The notes under the pieces were generated by a model. That model searched no databases. It was not told where the DNA came from and saw only the letters and a list, made by a program, of their open reading frames with translations. From NCBI GenBank assembly GCA_031769625.1, contig JAUIMM010000002.1:1-64000 (forward strand): 64,000 nt of DNA, in the 5' to 3' direction. Origin of the DNA: Taudactylus pleione. Lineage: Eukaryota; Chordata; Amphibia; Anura; Myobatrachidae. Positions 11,367 to 37,917 of the stretch are shown in pieces. The number at the start of each line of letters is the position of its first letter. Within the stretch, counting starts at the first letter, position 1. The position numbers and the translations under genes were made by a program.

Positions 11367-11597
11367 GGTATGTGTCAGTGTAGTCTTTGTCAGTGTGTGT
11401 GTCTGTAGTCTGTGTCAGTGTGTGTGTCTGTGTCAGTGTGTGTGTGTCTGTGTCAGTGTGTGTGTCAGTATGTGAGTGTGTGTCAGTGTGTGTGTCTGTA
11501 GTCTGTGTGAGTGTGTCAGTGTGTGAGTTTGTCTGTCAGTATGTGAGTGTGTGTGTCTGTGTCAGTATGTGAGTGTGTGTCTGTGTCAGTGTGAGCC
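11367..11597. repeat. TG-rich microsatellite
   Basis: Variants of TGTGTGTCTGTGTCAG repeat irregularly. The Cys/Val/Ser-rich frame here is a repeat product. Alternating purine-pyrimidine tracts could adopt Z-form DNA; that is inference. Confidence 0.9.
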
Positions 11598-12030
11598 AGG
11601 ACTTATTGCAGTGATCACTATAGGTTTCCTGTCCAGGCCAGACTCCCCATTTATAGTAGACTCTTCTGTGACTCCTGTTCCCATGTAGACCCGACGTCAT
11701 TCTCCGCTGCCAAATGCTCCTATGCTCTGCAAGATGAAGGCAGGATCGTTTTGTTATAAATCAGTCATGTTTATATGGGGCTACTCTGAGACTGACATTA
11801 AATCATTAGTTTATTTAAACATGGAAAAGCTGTATGGTGACTCTTCTTTTAGCACCCAAATACTGTACCACTGACCACACTACTGAGCAGAATACCCCAG
11901 AACATCACACTATGTATGGCATTTCTCATTCATACAGGGGGCATAAGCAAAACCCAATAATTTTTGAAAGATGACTCCATGAACCATTAACAGTGCTTTA
12001 TACCTGCACTCTTACCCCCATTCATAACCA
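11598..12030. other. Unassigned intergenic DNA
   Basis: No coding or structural feature is recognised between the TG-rich tract and the 54/38-bp array. Confidence 0.4.
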
Positions 12031-13022
12031 TGTACCATTATCCCTCATTATACTGCCCCTCACACTTACCTCCAGCCATAATAAGTACAGTGATCCCTCA
12101 TTATACTGCCCCTCACACTTACCTCCAGCCATAACTAAGTACAGTGATCCCTCATTATGCTGCCCCTCACACTTACCATCAGTGATCCCTCATTATGCTG
12201 CCCCTCACACTTAAAATCAGTGATCCCTCATTATACTGACCCTCACACTTACATCCAGCCATAACTAAGTACAGTGATCCCTCATTATACTGCTTCTCAC
12301 ACTTACCATCAGTGATCCCTCATTATATTGCCCCTCACACTTACATCCAGCCATAACTAAGTACAGTGATCCCTCATTATACTGCTTCTCACACTTACCA
12401 TCAGTGATCCCTCATTATACTGCCCCTCACACTTACATCCAGCCATAACTAAGTACAGTGATCCCTCATTATACTGCTTCTCGTACTTACCACCAGTGAT
12501 CACTCATTATCCTGCCCCTCACACTTACCTCCATCCACAACTAAGTACAGTGATCCCTCATTATACTGCTTCTCACACTTACCAACAGTGATCCCTCATT
12601 ATACTATCCCTCACACTTACATCCAGCCATAACTAAGTACAGTGATCCCTCATTATACTGCTTCTCACACTTACCATCAGTGATCACTCATTATGCTGCC
12701 CCTCACACCTCCAGCCACAACTAAGTACAATGATCCCTCATTACAATGCCTCTCACACTTACCTCCAGCCACAACCAAGTACAATGATCCCTCATTATAC
12801 TGCCCCTCACACTTACCTCCAGCCATAACTAAGCACAATGATCCCTCATTATACTGCCCCTCACACTTACCTCCAGCCATAACTAAGTACAGTGATCAGT
12901 CATTATACTGCCCCTCACACTTACTTCCAGCCATAACTAAGTACAGTGATTCCTCATTATACTGACCCTCACACTTACCTCTAGCCACAACTAAGTACAG
13001 TTATCCCTCATTATACTGCCCC
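12031..13022. repeat. Satellite-like array of 54-bp and 38-bp units
   Basis: The long unit contains CCAGCCATAACTAAGTACAG followed by TGATCCCTCATTATACTGCC. The short unit lacks the CCAGCCATAACTAAGTA segment. From about 12155 to 12700 they alternate as a 92-bp higher-order unit: ACATCCAGCC occurs at 12251, 12343 and 12435. The right part is mostly 54-bp units. Open frames on either strand are artefacts. Confidence 0.93.
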
Positions 13023-13868
13023 ACCTGTCACTTATTATACTATTAGTAGTTCAGGTTTTTCAGTCGGTTTGTGGACGGCTAATGGTCAATTTCAAAACCG
13101 ACTGTTAGTAAATCTTCAGTTTCTATAGTCGTCTATGTGAAAGTATCATTTGTTGGTCCAATGTTCTAAACTGTTGTAAAGTCAGATTTCTGGTTGGTTT
13201 TGCGTCGTTTTTTTACTTTAGTAAATCTCCACTTTGCACACAAGACAGCAAAATGCACAAGAATGCAAAATCAACCAAAACTGACTCTTAGTAACTTTAG
13301 CCCATAGTATGGAAAGGTCTTATGTACAAAGCAGTAATATATATTTACAGTTCTTCTCTCTCTATCTTACACCTGTCGAGCAGACAATTTATTACATGGG
13401 ACTAGATTATAGGCTTGTTTATATCTGTGATTTATGAGTACGAGTAGCCAGTCATTGAATTAGGGTAAATAATGTATTCTGTAATCTGATAATACTGAAC
13501 ATTTATTTCCTATTAGTAATTTTGTTGGAATATTGACCATAGATACATCAGTGTCACTATAATGTTGTATATTGTATTGGGGTGTGCACCATTATACACA
13601 TCCTGTACATGTTGTGATTAGGGTGTAGAGATGCTGGTGACTGGTGGACCTCAGCAAATACAGAGTTGTGTACACAGCAAATCATTCTACAATCTAAATG
13701 TTATAATTTAGTCAAATACTGTAATAGAGTTGATTGTATATAAAAATATTACCTCTGCTGTCCCAAGTTTTGAAGTACAGAGGAACTGCTGCTGCAACTA
13801 ACATGTCAGTTTTATGGAATGCCGAGATTATCCAGGTGCAAGAAATAATGCTGCTACAGACTTGAGGA
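13023..13868. other. Non-coding region, possible kinase 3' UTR
   Basis: This lies downstream of the kinase stop codon on the minus strand. The 13040-13310 part has AACCGACT and AGTAAATCT words in both orientations, like a decayed MITE. No coding frame is seen. Confidence 0.35.
13502..13507 (-). terminator. Candidate poly(A) signal of the kinase gene
   Basis: AATAAA on the minus strand, about 885 bp past the stop codon and beyond the 31-bp minisatellite. Another AATAAA lies at 13388-13393. Neither can be confirmed from sequence alone. Confidence 0.25.
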
Positions 13869-14346
13869 GGACACAGCAGATGTTACTACTGTGATTGTTG
13901 GTAAACAGCAGATGTTATTACTGTATTGTTGATAATCAGCAGATGTTACTACTGTATTGTTGTTAATCAGCAGATGTTACTACTGTGATTATTGGTAAAC
14001 AGCAGATGTTACTACTGTGATTGTTGGTAAACAGCAGGTGTTACTACTGTATTGTTGATAATCAGCAGATGTTACTACTGTATTGTTGTTAATCAGCAGG
14101 TGTTACTACTGTATTGTTGTTAATCAGCAGGTGTTACTACTGTATTGTTGATAATCAGCAGATGTTACTACTGTATTGTTGTTAATCAGCAGATGTTACT
14201 ACTGTATTGTTGTTAATCAGCAGGTGTTATTGCTGTATTGTTGTTAATCAGCAGGTGTTATTACTGTATTGTTGTTAATCAGCAGGTGTTACTACTGTAT
14301 TGTTGGTATTCAGCAGATGGTATTGCTGTATTTGATGTTAATCAGC
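13869..14346. repeat. 31-bp minisatellite next to the kinase stop codon
   Basis: The unit is GCAGATGTTACTACTGTATT plus GTTGTTAATCA, about 15 copies with GATGTT/GGTGTT and GTTAAT/GATAAT/GGTAAA variants. It ends about 45 bp from the kinase stop codon, so it probably lies in the 3' UTR. Confidence 0.93.
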
Positions 14347-14390
14347 AGGTGAAAATTGCTGTGATGGAACCAGGCAGGATGTTATGCCGA

Positions 14391-30236
<15,846 letters not shown>

Positions 30237-30420
30237 ATCAAGATAAATCAAGAAAAATAAAAAAAAATTCGCTAAGCACGAATAAAATCGCCTTCACACT
30301 GCAATAGGTGAAAACACACAAACGTATCTTGTGCAGGTAAGCAACTGAGCCAACAGCTCTCTGACATCATAAAGCTTTGTGACATCACCAGCTGCTGTAG
30401 GCCCAGTGTCACTGCCTGTT
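30237..30420 (-). promoter_or_regulatory. Putative kinase 5' UTR and promoter region
   Basis: The octamer TGACATCA (reads TGATGTCA on the gene strand) occurs at 30362-30369 and 30380-30387, 18 bp apart. It resembles CRE/ATF half sites. TTTATG between them on the gene strand is a weak TATA-like word. The transcription start is not known. Confidence 0.3.
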
Positions 30421-30708
30421 ACCCACAGTGCCTATAATACAACCATGTTTATATAAATTACTGGTGGGCCCTGTCCCAAGCACTGTGATGGGAATCTTTG
30501 GGGTCCAATGTGTCACCCAAATCTCATATGTAATTACTGTACTTATTTAGCCTATCAGGGTCAGGTGATACCTGTCTGCTTGTAAAAAACAATAAAAATG
30601 GGCTGCTATAGTGTGATCCACAGGTTACATTCAGCTTTTATTTTATATCAGTAAAATTATATACAAAATTATTCAAATTTAGCAAAATATAATAATAGAG
30701 CAATCTTA

Positions 30709-30917
30709 GGGCCTCATTTACTAACGAGTTTTATCACCAAAATGAGTGATAAATGTCACTGTGTATGATAAATGGTGCTCCAGCCAATCAGCTCCCAACT
30801 GTCATCTGTTAGAAAAATGACAGTTGGGAGGGAGCTGATTGGCTGGAGCACCATTTATCATACACAGTGAAACTTATCACTCGTTTTGATTATAAAACTC
30901 ATTTGGAAATGGGGGCC
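30709..30917. mobile_element. Fold-back MITE with TTA duplication
   Basis: GGGCCTCATTTACTAACGAG pairs with the right end ATTTGGAAATGGGGGCC. The long inner arms are nearly perfect inverted copies (ATAAATGGTGCTCCAGCCAA against TTGGCTGGAGCACCATTTAT). TTA flanks both ends (30706-30708, 30918-30920). Confidence 0.85.
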
Positions 30918-30992
30918 TTAGTGTCAAAAAGATAGGAAATTATGAAATAAAAACTACTGTATTTTTATTCCTGAGATATCTCAAAAACTTTC

Positions 30993-31993
30993 TGGGGCTG
31001 TTTCAGAGTTGGGTGCAATGCAAAGAAAAAAGGAATCACTTTGCACCAGGACAAACCATATTGTACTGCAGGTGGGGCAGAATTATAATATGCAGAGATA
31101 TTTAATTTTGGGAGGGGCATGTCCTATCTGAACTCTAATTTGAAGTGTAAAAATAAAGCTGCCCAGCATTGTAGGCTACATGCTAAATCAGCCATTATTT
31201 ACCCTGCATTCAGAAGGACAGCGTAAGGCAGGTGCAATCTGACTGAGCCAGGTTAAACCCCGTGGTTGTGATAGCAGTATACCTATGAGAATGTTGTTGT
31301 TAGTGTCAGACATTAGAATTAGCCTATAGGGTTCCTAGGGGGTGTGGCCTTGCTGGTATATTCGGTCTGATATGCATACAGTAGATTCAGCCTCTTTGTT
31401 TCTGGAAATAATGTTTTTGTTTTTGCATGTTTGTTTGCTATGAGTGTTGTGGCGGAAAGAACGGTAGTGTGTTTTTAGTCGTCATACAAGTTAGATGGGT
31501 GCGCTCTCCTTGTTCAATTATAGGCCAAAATGTCCTACAGGGAAATGACACAGCCCGTCCGGGCGTGCTTTTTCTGGAGAGTTGAACTCTAACGAGTGAT
31601 GTGTTTGGTCTGCCTGTTTTTTGTGGGAGTGTCCGTTCTTTGTTGTCCACCACCATACTAACTTTAAGCTCACAATCAATTTCAATTGGCAAGATCTAAT
31701 GGTCTAATTCGATAGCCCAAATTCAATATTTAATTAATTATTATTAATTATTAATAATCTGTTGTCAAATAAAATTGACCTTTAATTTTAAATCCAACTG
31801 TTGTTGTCCGTGTGTTTATTTTTAGATACGTTTTTAGTCGTTTTAAGTCTGTAAGATATAGTGCACATATCAACCATTAGGGAGTTTAATAAAATACATG
31901 CATTTGTACCTTTGCATTGTAACATGGTTTGTCCAGGTGCAAAGTTACTGGCTTTGTTTTAGTTGACTTTGCTCCAAATTTAGAATCAGCCCC
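30993..31993. mobile_element. Probable inverted-repeat element, GGGGCTG ends
   Basis: GGGGCTGTTTCAGA at the left resembles the inverse of TAGAATCAGCCCC at the right. Inner flanks share TTGCACCAGGACAAACCAT and GGTTTGTCCAGGTGCAAAG, in inverted order. This supports one element of about 1 kb, with non-homologous sequence at 31320-31860 perhaps inserted. No gene is recognised. Confidence 0.5.
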
Positions 31994-32024
31994 TTTATCT
32001 CATATTAGGGGTGTTGCAAATAAG

Positions 32025-32191
32025 GGCCAAATGTAATTGCAAGCGAATTGTGGAAGCCGCCATGATTCCGGCGAGATAGTCTTTACATTTAAAGTGATAA
32101 TTAGTTTAAAGGCAATATCAGCTTTAAACCTAGTGACTATCTCACCAGAATTGTGCCGGCTCCTGTAAATCGCAGGCTATTACATTTGGCC
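32025..32191. mobile_element. Small MITE with GGCCAAATGTAAT ends
   Basis: GGCCAAATGTAAT and ATTACATTTGGCC are perfect 13-bp inverted ends. The inner arms share AGATAGTC/GACTATCT and TTTAAA words. Confidence 0.75.
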
Positions 32192-32861
32192 AAGATACTT
32201 TAATATTTACACTAGGGGTCAAAAGATTTACAACACCCCCATTTTTTCAGTTTTTATTGACATTTTTTTTGCAATTCAAGTCCAGTTAATAACCTTACAC
32301 AGGGAAGCCCTGAGCTGTTAGAGGATATGGAAAAGAGTTTAGCTTAGCCAAAACTGTGTAAATGTTACAGTTATAAGAAAACACCTTTTTCAGGGAACAA
32401 GCAATGGGCTAAGGGCCTGATTCAGAGCCGCTCGTAAGCGGCAGTACGCTCATTCTGAGCGATGTTCGCCCATCTGCGCATGCGTAGGGTTTTTAATACG
32501 CATGCGCGCAGGGCCGCCATCAGTGGGGGACTGCCGGTACTCGAGTCCCGGGCCCGGACCCTGGCAGAAAGGGAGGGGGTCCAGTGCTGCTCCTGCAACT
32601 GCTGCATAGTCCCCCGCAGTGCCCGCACTACCCCCTTGAGTGAAAAGGGAGTGGGGCACTGCTACCAACCTGAGAAACTCCTTCCTTCACGATTCCCCTA
32701 CTTCCCCCTTCAGTCGGCTTGAAATGGGTGTGGAGCCAGTGTCAAACCCCGCCCCCCGAACACCCACGAATCGCGTCGTTCCTTGGGGGCGGGGCCTAAT
32801 AATGCAAGATGCCAGCCACCCATTAGCAACCAGGTGCTGTGCAGAATTGTAAGTAATAAAT

Positions 32862-33640
32862 ATTTTTGTGTTTGTCTGTGTTAGTGTGTATGTACTGTAT
32901 ATGTCTATGTGCTAGTGTGTATATATGTGTATGTACTGTATATGTCTGTGTTAGTGTGTATATATGTGTATGTACTGTATATGTCTATGTGTTAGTGTGT
33001 ATATACGTGTATGTGTACTGTATATGTCTGTGTTTGTGTGTATATATGGGTATGTACTGTATATGTCTGTGTTAGTGTGTATATATGTGTATGTACTGTA
33101 TATGTCTGTGTTAGTGTGTATATATCGGTATATACTGTATATGTGTTAGTGTGTATGTACTGTATATGTCTGTGTTAGTGTGTATATATGGGTATGTACT
33201 GTATATGTCTGTGCTAGTGTGTATGTACTGTATATGTCTATGTGTTAGTGTGTATATATGTGTATGTACTGTATATGTCTATGTGTGAGTGTGTATAAAT
33301 GTGTATGTACTGTATATGTCTGTGTTAGTGTGTTTGTACTGTATATGTCTATGTGTTAGTGTGTATATATGTGTATGTACTGTATATGTCTGTGTTAGTG
33401 TGTATATATGGGTATGTACTGTATATGTCTATGTGTTAGTGTGTATATATGGGTATGTACTGTATATGTCTGTGTTAGTGTGTATATATGGGTATGTATT
33501 TCGGTATGTGTTAGTGTGTATATATGCGTATGTATATATCTGTATGTGTTAGAGTGTACATATGTGTATGTATGTTTGTGTGGATGTATGTGTATGTACC
33601 TATGTTAGCGTGGATATATGTATATGTGTTATATATACAT
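32862..33640. repeat. 39-41 bp TG-rich minisatellite
   Basis: The unit TGTGTTAGTGTGTATATATG plus TGTATGTACTGTATATGTC repeats about 20 times with length variants. It is internal to the hAT element. Cys/Val/Tyr-rich frames are artefacts. Confidence 0.92.
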
Positions 33641-33690
33641 GTACATGTGTGTTATGCTGCATATATTATATGTGTATGTGTGTGTTTAAC

Positions 33691-33755
33691 AATATATATA
33701 TATATATATATATACACACAGTATATATATATATATATATATATAAATATATATT
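33691..33755. repeat. (TA)n microsatellite
   Basis: Two long TA runs are separated by CACACAGTA, followed by an AT-rich TTTATTTTATTT stretch. Confidence 0.9.
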
Positions 33756-35107
33756 TATTTTATTTTAATTATTTTATTAGAAACCCCCTCCCTCTCCCTC
33801 AGAAAATCCTGTATTTGCCCCTGCACTTGTTTAATAAATTTTCTTTTCCTTTGGCGTTGGGGTGCATGACATCACGCCACTGGATGGGAGATGTCAGATG
33901 AGCCACGGCGTGTGAGGAGCAGCGCCAGCCAGCCCTGGAGGAGAAGAAGCCAGAATGAAGAAGCACAAGGCGATAAGGTAAGTCATAATTAATTAGACCT
34001 AGCAGTAGCGGGAGGGGGGGCCCAGGGGCCCTGCCTATTTTGTCAGTCCTGGGCCCCACAATATCTGATGGCAGCCCTGCATGTGCGAACCAGTCAGTGC
34101 GGCCGAAAATCGTTTGTTCGCTATATAGCGAATGCCTGCTATTTTGAGTGACAGAATGAGGCATATGTGGGTGGTAACAGGGGAAGGTGCTTGAAAACGG
34201 GGAGTGGAGATCAGAACGCAGGCGTGCTTAAAGGTCAAAACGGGCGTTTTATGGGTGTGCATAATTAATACAGCAGCATCATTGACCACGTCAGTTGGTT
34301 GTTTTATAGTCAGAACTGCTCACAATATAGTGGTAGGAAAAACCATCCACAAGAATAGCGAGCAGTTCATACGCTGTTCAATGTACTCGATTAATCTAAT
34401 ATATAGCGGACATGACGTATGATGCGAGCGGCCAGGGGGCGTATTTTTCAAATAAATGTCCGCATGTTTTGTTCGCTCATTCAGACATGGAGGCGTCAAC
34501 AGACCGCAAGGAGCGAACGGTTCATTTGAATAGCCACCCCCTTTTTCTGAACGAGCGAGCGCTAATTGCTTCCGGCTCTGAATCAGGCCCTAAGACCTTA
34601 CAGCTGTTCTGCAGCAATGACAAAGAGGCTTGCCTGGGCCATGATGCACAGTCAGTGTACTACTGAAGACTGGGAGAAGGTCTTTTGGGCTGATGAATCC
34701 AAACTTTAAATCTTTGGCTCATCATGCAGGGTTTTGTACACTATCGAGTAGACAAAAGGATGGTTTATCAATATGTGGGGTTTATTTACTTGTAATAGCC
34801 ACCACTTCCACACATGTTTTAGCCAAATATTTAAAAGGCCAATGCTTTTAAAAGCAAAGCTCTCCATGTTTTGTAGTAAAAGCATTGACCTTTTTAAATT
34901 TCAGGCTGAAACACACCAGAGTAGGAAGCGAGATCGTCTGGGACTCTTTTGCTGGAACCGAAGCCAGCAACTTGCATGAAGTTACTGTCACCTGGAACCA
35001 AAAGGGTGACCTCAGCATTTGCAGTGCCATGCAATACCCTCTGCTCTGCATCTAATTGGTCAAGAGTTCATCCTATAACATTAACCTGAAACATATGTCC
35101 AGGCTAT

Positions 35108-35281
35108 GGGGCAGATGTACTAAGCTCTGGAAAGTGATAAATTGGAGAGTGATAAACTACTAACCAATCAGCTCCTAACTGTCATTTTTCAAACACAGCC
35201 TGTAACCATGACAGGAGCTGACTGGCTGGTAGTTTATCACTCTCCAATTTATCACTTTCCAGAGCTTAGTACATCTCCCCC
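35108..35281. mobile_element. Fold-back MITE with TAT duplication
   Basis: GGGGCAGATGTACTAAGCTC and GAGCTTAGTACATCTCCCC are inverted ends. The inner arms (AGTGATAAATTGGAGAGTG, ACTAACCAATCAGCTCC) are also inverted copies. The flanks share CTAT/TAT. Confidence 0.85.
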
Positions 35282-35362
35282 TATGTCAGAACTGCCTTCC
35301 GAGGAAAAGAATTAGACGGTAGGCTTCATATCATGGAATGGACAGCACAGTCTCCAGACTTA

Positions 35363-35682
35363 GGGCCTGATTCAGCTTTGGGAATAGAGTAAGATATAGC
35401 GAGTAACTGTGAACCTGGACAAACCATGCTACAATGTAAGGGGTGCAAATAGTATTACATATATTTTGTGTGGTAAATACTGGCTGCTTTTGCATGTAGC
35501 CCACAAATACTGCACAACTTTATTTTTACACTGCAACTTAGATGACAGTTTGGGCTCATCCCTCCCAAATCTAAATCTATCTGCACATTTTACATCTGCC
35601 CGACCTGCAGTGCAGCATGGTTTTACCAAGGTGCACAGTTACTTGCTATATCTTACTATATTCCCAAGGCTGAATCAGCCTG
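35363..35682. mobile_element. GGGCCTGATTCAGC MITE in the Tc1 transposase
   Basis: The left end GGGCCTGATTCAGC and the right end GCTGAATCAGCCTG are flanked by TTA (35360-35362, 35683-35685). Reading the host frame across one TTA gives S-P-D-L-N-P-I-E-L, which confirms the borders exactly. Confidence 0.9.
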
Positions 35683-35802
35683 TTAAACCCAATTGAGCTG
35701 GCTTGGGATAAACTGCACAGAAGGGTAAAAACAACTAACCAATAAGCTCAATACATTTGTGAGAACTTCAGCAACAGTGTTGGAAAGAACTTCCCGAACT
35801 CT

Positions 35803-36301
35803 GAGCCTTATACAGAGATGCACGCCATGCTGATATTTATGCAGATTGAGCGATTGTTTACCATCGTACATGCATGTAAGCTGCATTGTGCATGTGCATA
35901 AATTATTTTGTGACTGCGCTCGCACAGAGGAGTCAATCGCAGAGTGAGTGACAGGTAGTCAGCATTTGGGGAGGTAACGGGGGGGCGACTAGGCATATGC
36001 AGGTGTGTCTGACCGTTTAAATGCCATTTCATGGGTGTGCATAAATAAGCCATTGCGATCTCCTTCGCAGCATGAGAGCTCTCTGTGTGTCAGTCGCTGT
36101 GTTTGAGACAGGTCAGACTTGCCACCTATGCTGCATGGCTGCCCGATCTACATCGATGTTACCGATGTTTATGCTGGTGTGAGACATCGGATGCATATGA
36201 GAAGGCAGCAGTGAGCGTCTCTATGCTTGTGCAAGGTTTGGAGACATTAGCATATTTCTGCAATTGCGACCCATGCAAAATCGCAGCTCTGAATCAGGCC
36301 C
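35803..36301. mobile_element. GGGCCTGATTCAGAG-family MITE with TCT duplication
   Basis: It starts GAGCCTTATACAGAG and ends CTCTGAATCAGGCCC. TCT lies on both sides (35800-35802, 36302-36304). The interior words TGCATAAATTA and ACTCTGCGATT are shared with 15341-15866. Confidence 0.8.
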
Positions 36302-36508
36302 TCTATGTGATTTCCATGGTAGAAAGAATGACTATGAGTAAAAAATGTAGATTAAAACTTGTACAATGAGACAATAAACTGCAAGCACTTCACTAAGAAC
36401 TGGAAACATGTGGGTGTACTAAATCTTTTGAATTTGTACCCCTATATTGGGCCTGATTCATCATAGATCACAACTGCATAAATTAGCCACTGCGATGCCA
36501 TACAAAGC

Positions 36509-37258
36509 CAGGGCCGAAATCAGGGGGGGACTGGCAGGCCTCGAGTCCCGGGCCCGGAGACAGCGGAAAGAGAGGGGTCCCGGGTGCTGCAGTCCTGCAC
36601 TTGCAGCCCTGTTCAATGGAAATACAACACTGCCGGCTGCTTGTCATTTATTGTGCCGCCGTGAGCCAGCCGGAGCTCGCGGACCGGCAGCCAATCAGGA
36701 GCAGCCGCTCCTGATTGGCTGCTGGTCCGCAAGCTGTGATTGGCTCACAGTCACGCCATATTGGAAATGCCGATGCACGGATGCAGCGCTACTACTAGAG
36801 CCACCCCGGCCCCTCCCTCTCTCTGCTCTCAGCACTGACTCTGGTTGGCTGGCTGCACCAGCGCAGCCAGTTGATAAAAAATCGAAAAAAGGTACCATAC
36901 TACTCACCCCCCAGTCCAGCAAGCTGTCCCTGCCATTCTTCCTTGCCCTGTGCTTCTCCCTAGTCCTACCAGCCTTCCCTGTCCTGCCCCCTCCTCACAG
37001 GTCTTAGTAGCAATTGTAGTAAATAAGTATATGGAGTAGTGTCTCTTTATTTACTACTATTGCTACTAAGACCTGTGAGTGCCGCTCGTGACTCTCTTTT
37101 ATATATATATATATGCTGCTTTACTGCTTTTCAAATTGGTTTACGCAAATTGGTGTCCGACCCTCTGGTGTAGCTCCACCCACCTCTGCCAACTCCCCCC
37201 CCCCTCCTTGGTGGGGGCCCTGCCTATTCTCTCCCCATGATTTCTGATGGCAGCCCTG
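36509..37258. mobile_element. hAT-type element, family 3 copy
   Basis: It starts CAGGGCCGAAATCAG and ends TTCTGATGGCAGCCCTG. The octamers TACAAAGC (36501-36508) and TACACAGC (37259-37266) differ by one base. A 186-codon plus-strand frame covers much of it, but it has no recognised domain and starts outside the element. Confidence 0.8.
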
Positions 37259-37267
37259 TACACAGCT

Positions 37268-37644
37268 CAGGCTTGCCTACCCTCCTGATTTGGCCGGGAG
37301 CCTCCCGAATATCGGGTGCTGCTCCCGGCCCCCCAGAAAGGCAGGCAAGCATCCCGACATTCCCCAACCCTCCCGACCTCCCCCCAGAATACACAAGAAA
37401 TCCCCACAGCGGGGAGACTGTTGACACGATTCGCGCTGAATCGCGTCATCGTGGCCCTGTCCCTGCTTCACAGTGCTGAAAATAATGGCATTGTGAAGAG
37501 GGGGCGGGGCCACGATGGTGCGATCGCACAGCCCCGCTCTCGGCTCCACCACCAAACGTGTCACAGCTGTCCGGACATGACCCCCCCTGTTAGCCGACAA
37601 TCAGCTCCATCCCGGAAGGAGGTAGCTGATTGTCGGCAAGTATG
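37268..37644. mobile_element. hAT-type MITE, family 1 copy d
   Basis: It starts CAGGCTTGCCTACC and ends GTCGGCAAGTATG. The octamers ACACAGCT (37260-37267) and ACACAGCC (37645-37652) differ by one base. It sits immediately next to the family 3 copy. Confidence 0.75.
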
Positions 37645-37917
37645 ACACAGCCTGAGGTTACATTGCATGCGATGAGGTTAGCAAATTCTGAGTCAGACCT
37701 GTAATTGTGTGTTAGGTTCCGATGGTGCTCGATGTTACCGATGGTTTTGCAGACTTGCAATGTGTTACGGATGTGAATAAGGTGAAGTGGGCGTCCTTAT
37801 GTTAGGCTGTAACGGGATTGTGATTGCAAACATTAGCATATTTTCGCAGTGGGTCTCCGTGCGTAATTGCACCTACGATCGCAATAGCAATTATAATGAA
37901 TCAGGCCGTGTGTTACT

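Larger units (their letters stand above)
32509..34079. mobile_element. hAT-type non-autonomous element (family 3)
   Basis: It starts CAGGGCCGCCATCAG and ends CTGATGGCAGCCCTG. The flanking octamers CATGCGCG (32501-32508) and CATGTGCG (34080-34087) differ by one base. The interior holds a TG/TA minisatellite at 32862-33755. The same family is at 36509-37258, with an end fragment near 886-947. Confidence 0.85.
32413..34590. mobile_element. GGGCCTGATTCAGAG MITE hosting a hAT element
   Basis: The 5' end GGGCCTGATTCAGAGCCG and the 3' end CGGCTCTGAATCAGGCCC are inverted copies, with TAA on both sides (32410-32412, 34591-34593). Without the nested hAT element (32509-34079) it is about 0.6 kb. Confidence 0.85.
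34597..36360 (+). pseudogene. Tc1-like transposase remnant
   Basis: Readable pieces include TTEDWEKVFWADES (first catalytic aspartate region), DLQHLQCHAIPSALHLIGQE and EWTAQSPDL + NPIELAWDKLHRRV (third carboxylate region). These are typical of Tc1 DDE transposases. The 35363-35682 MITE sits exactly between the L and N codons of SPDLNPIEL. Stops and frameshifts are frequent. Confidence 0.85.
32210..36447 (+). mobile_element. Second Tc1-like transposon, heavily interrupted
   Basis: The left end CACTAGGGGTCAAAAGATTT follows a TA. The decayed right end reads GTACTAAATCTTTTGAATTT then GTACCCCTA near 36411-36441. Between them lie a transposase remnant and insertions at 32413-34590, 35108-35281, 35363-35682 and 35803-36301. 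The N-terminal part of the transposase is missing, so the element was probably internally deleted before the 32413 insertion. Confidence 0.8.
36449..37917. mobile_element. GGGCCTGATTCA MITE hosting two hAT elements
   Basis: The ends are GGGCCTGATTCATCATAG and ATAATGAATCAGGCC. Internal words (GCAGACTTGCAATG, GTGGGCGTCCTTATGT) match 15341-15866. It hosts 36509-37258 and 37268-37644. It lies directly at the right end of the second Tc1 element. Confidence 0.75.

Noticed and set aside
36447..37007. 186-codon frame as a gene
   Set aside because: It spans the border of two transposons, is explained by GC-rich composition and has no domain.
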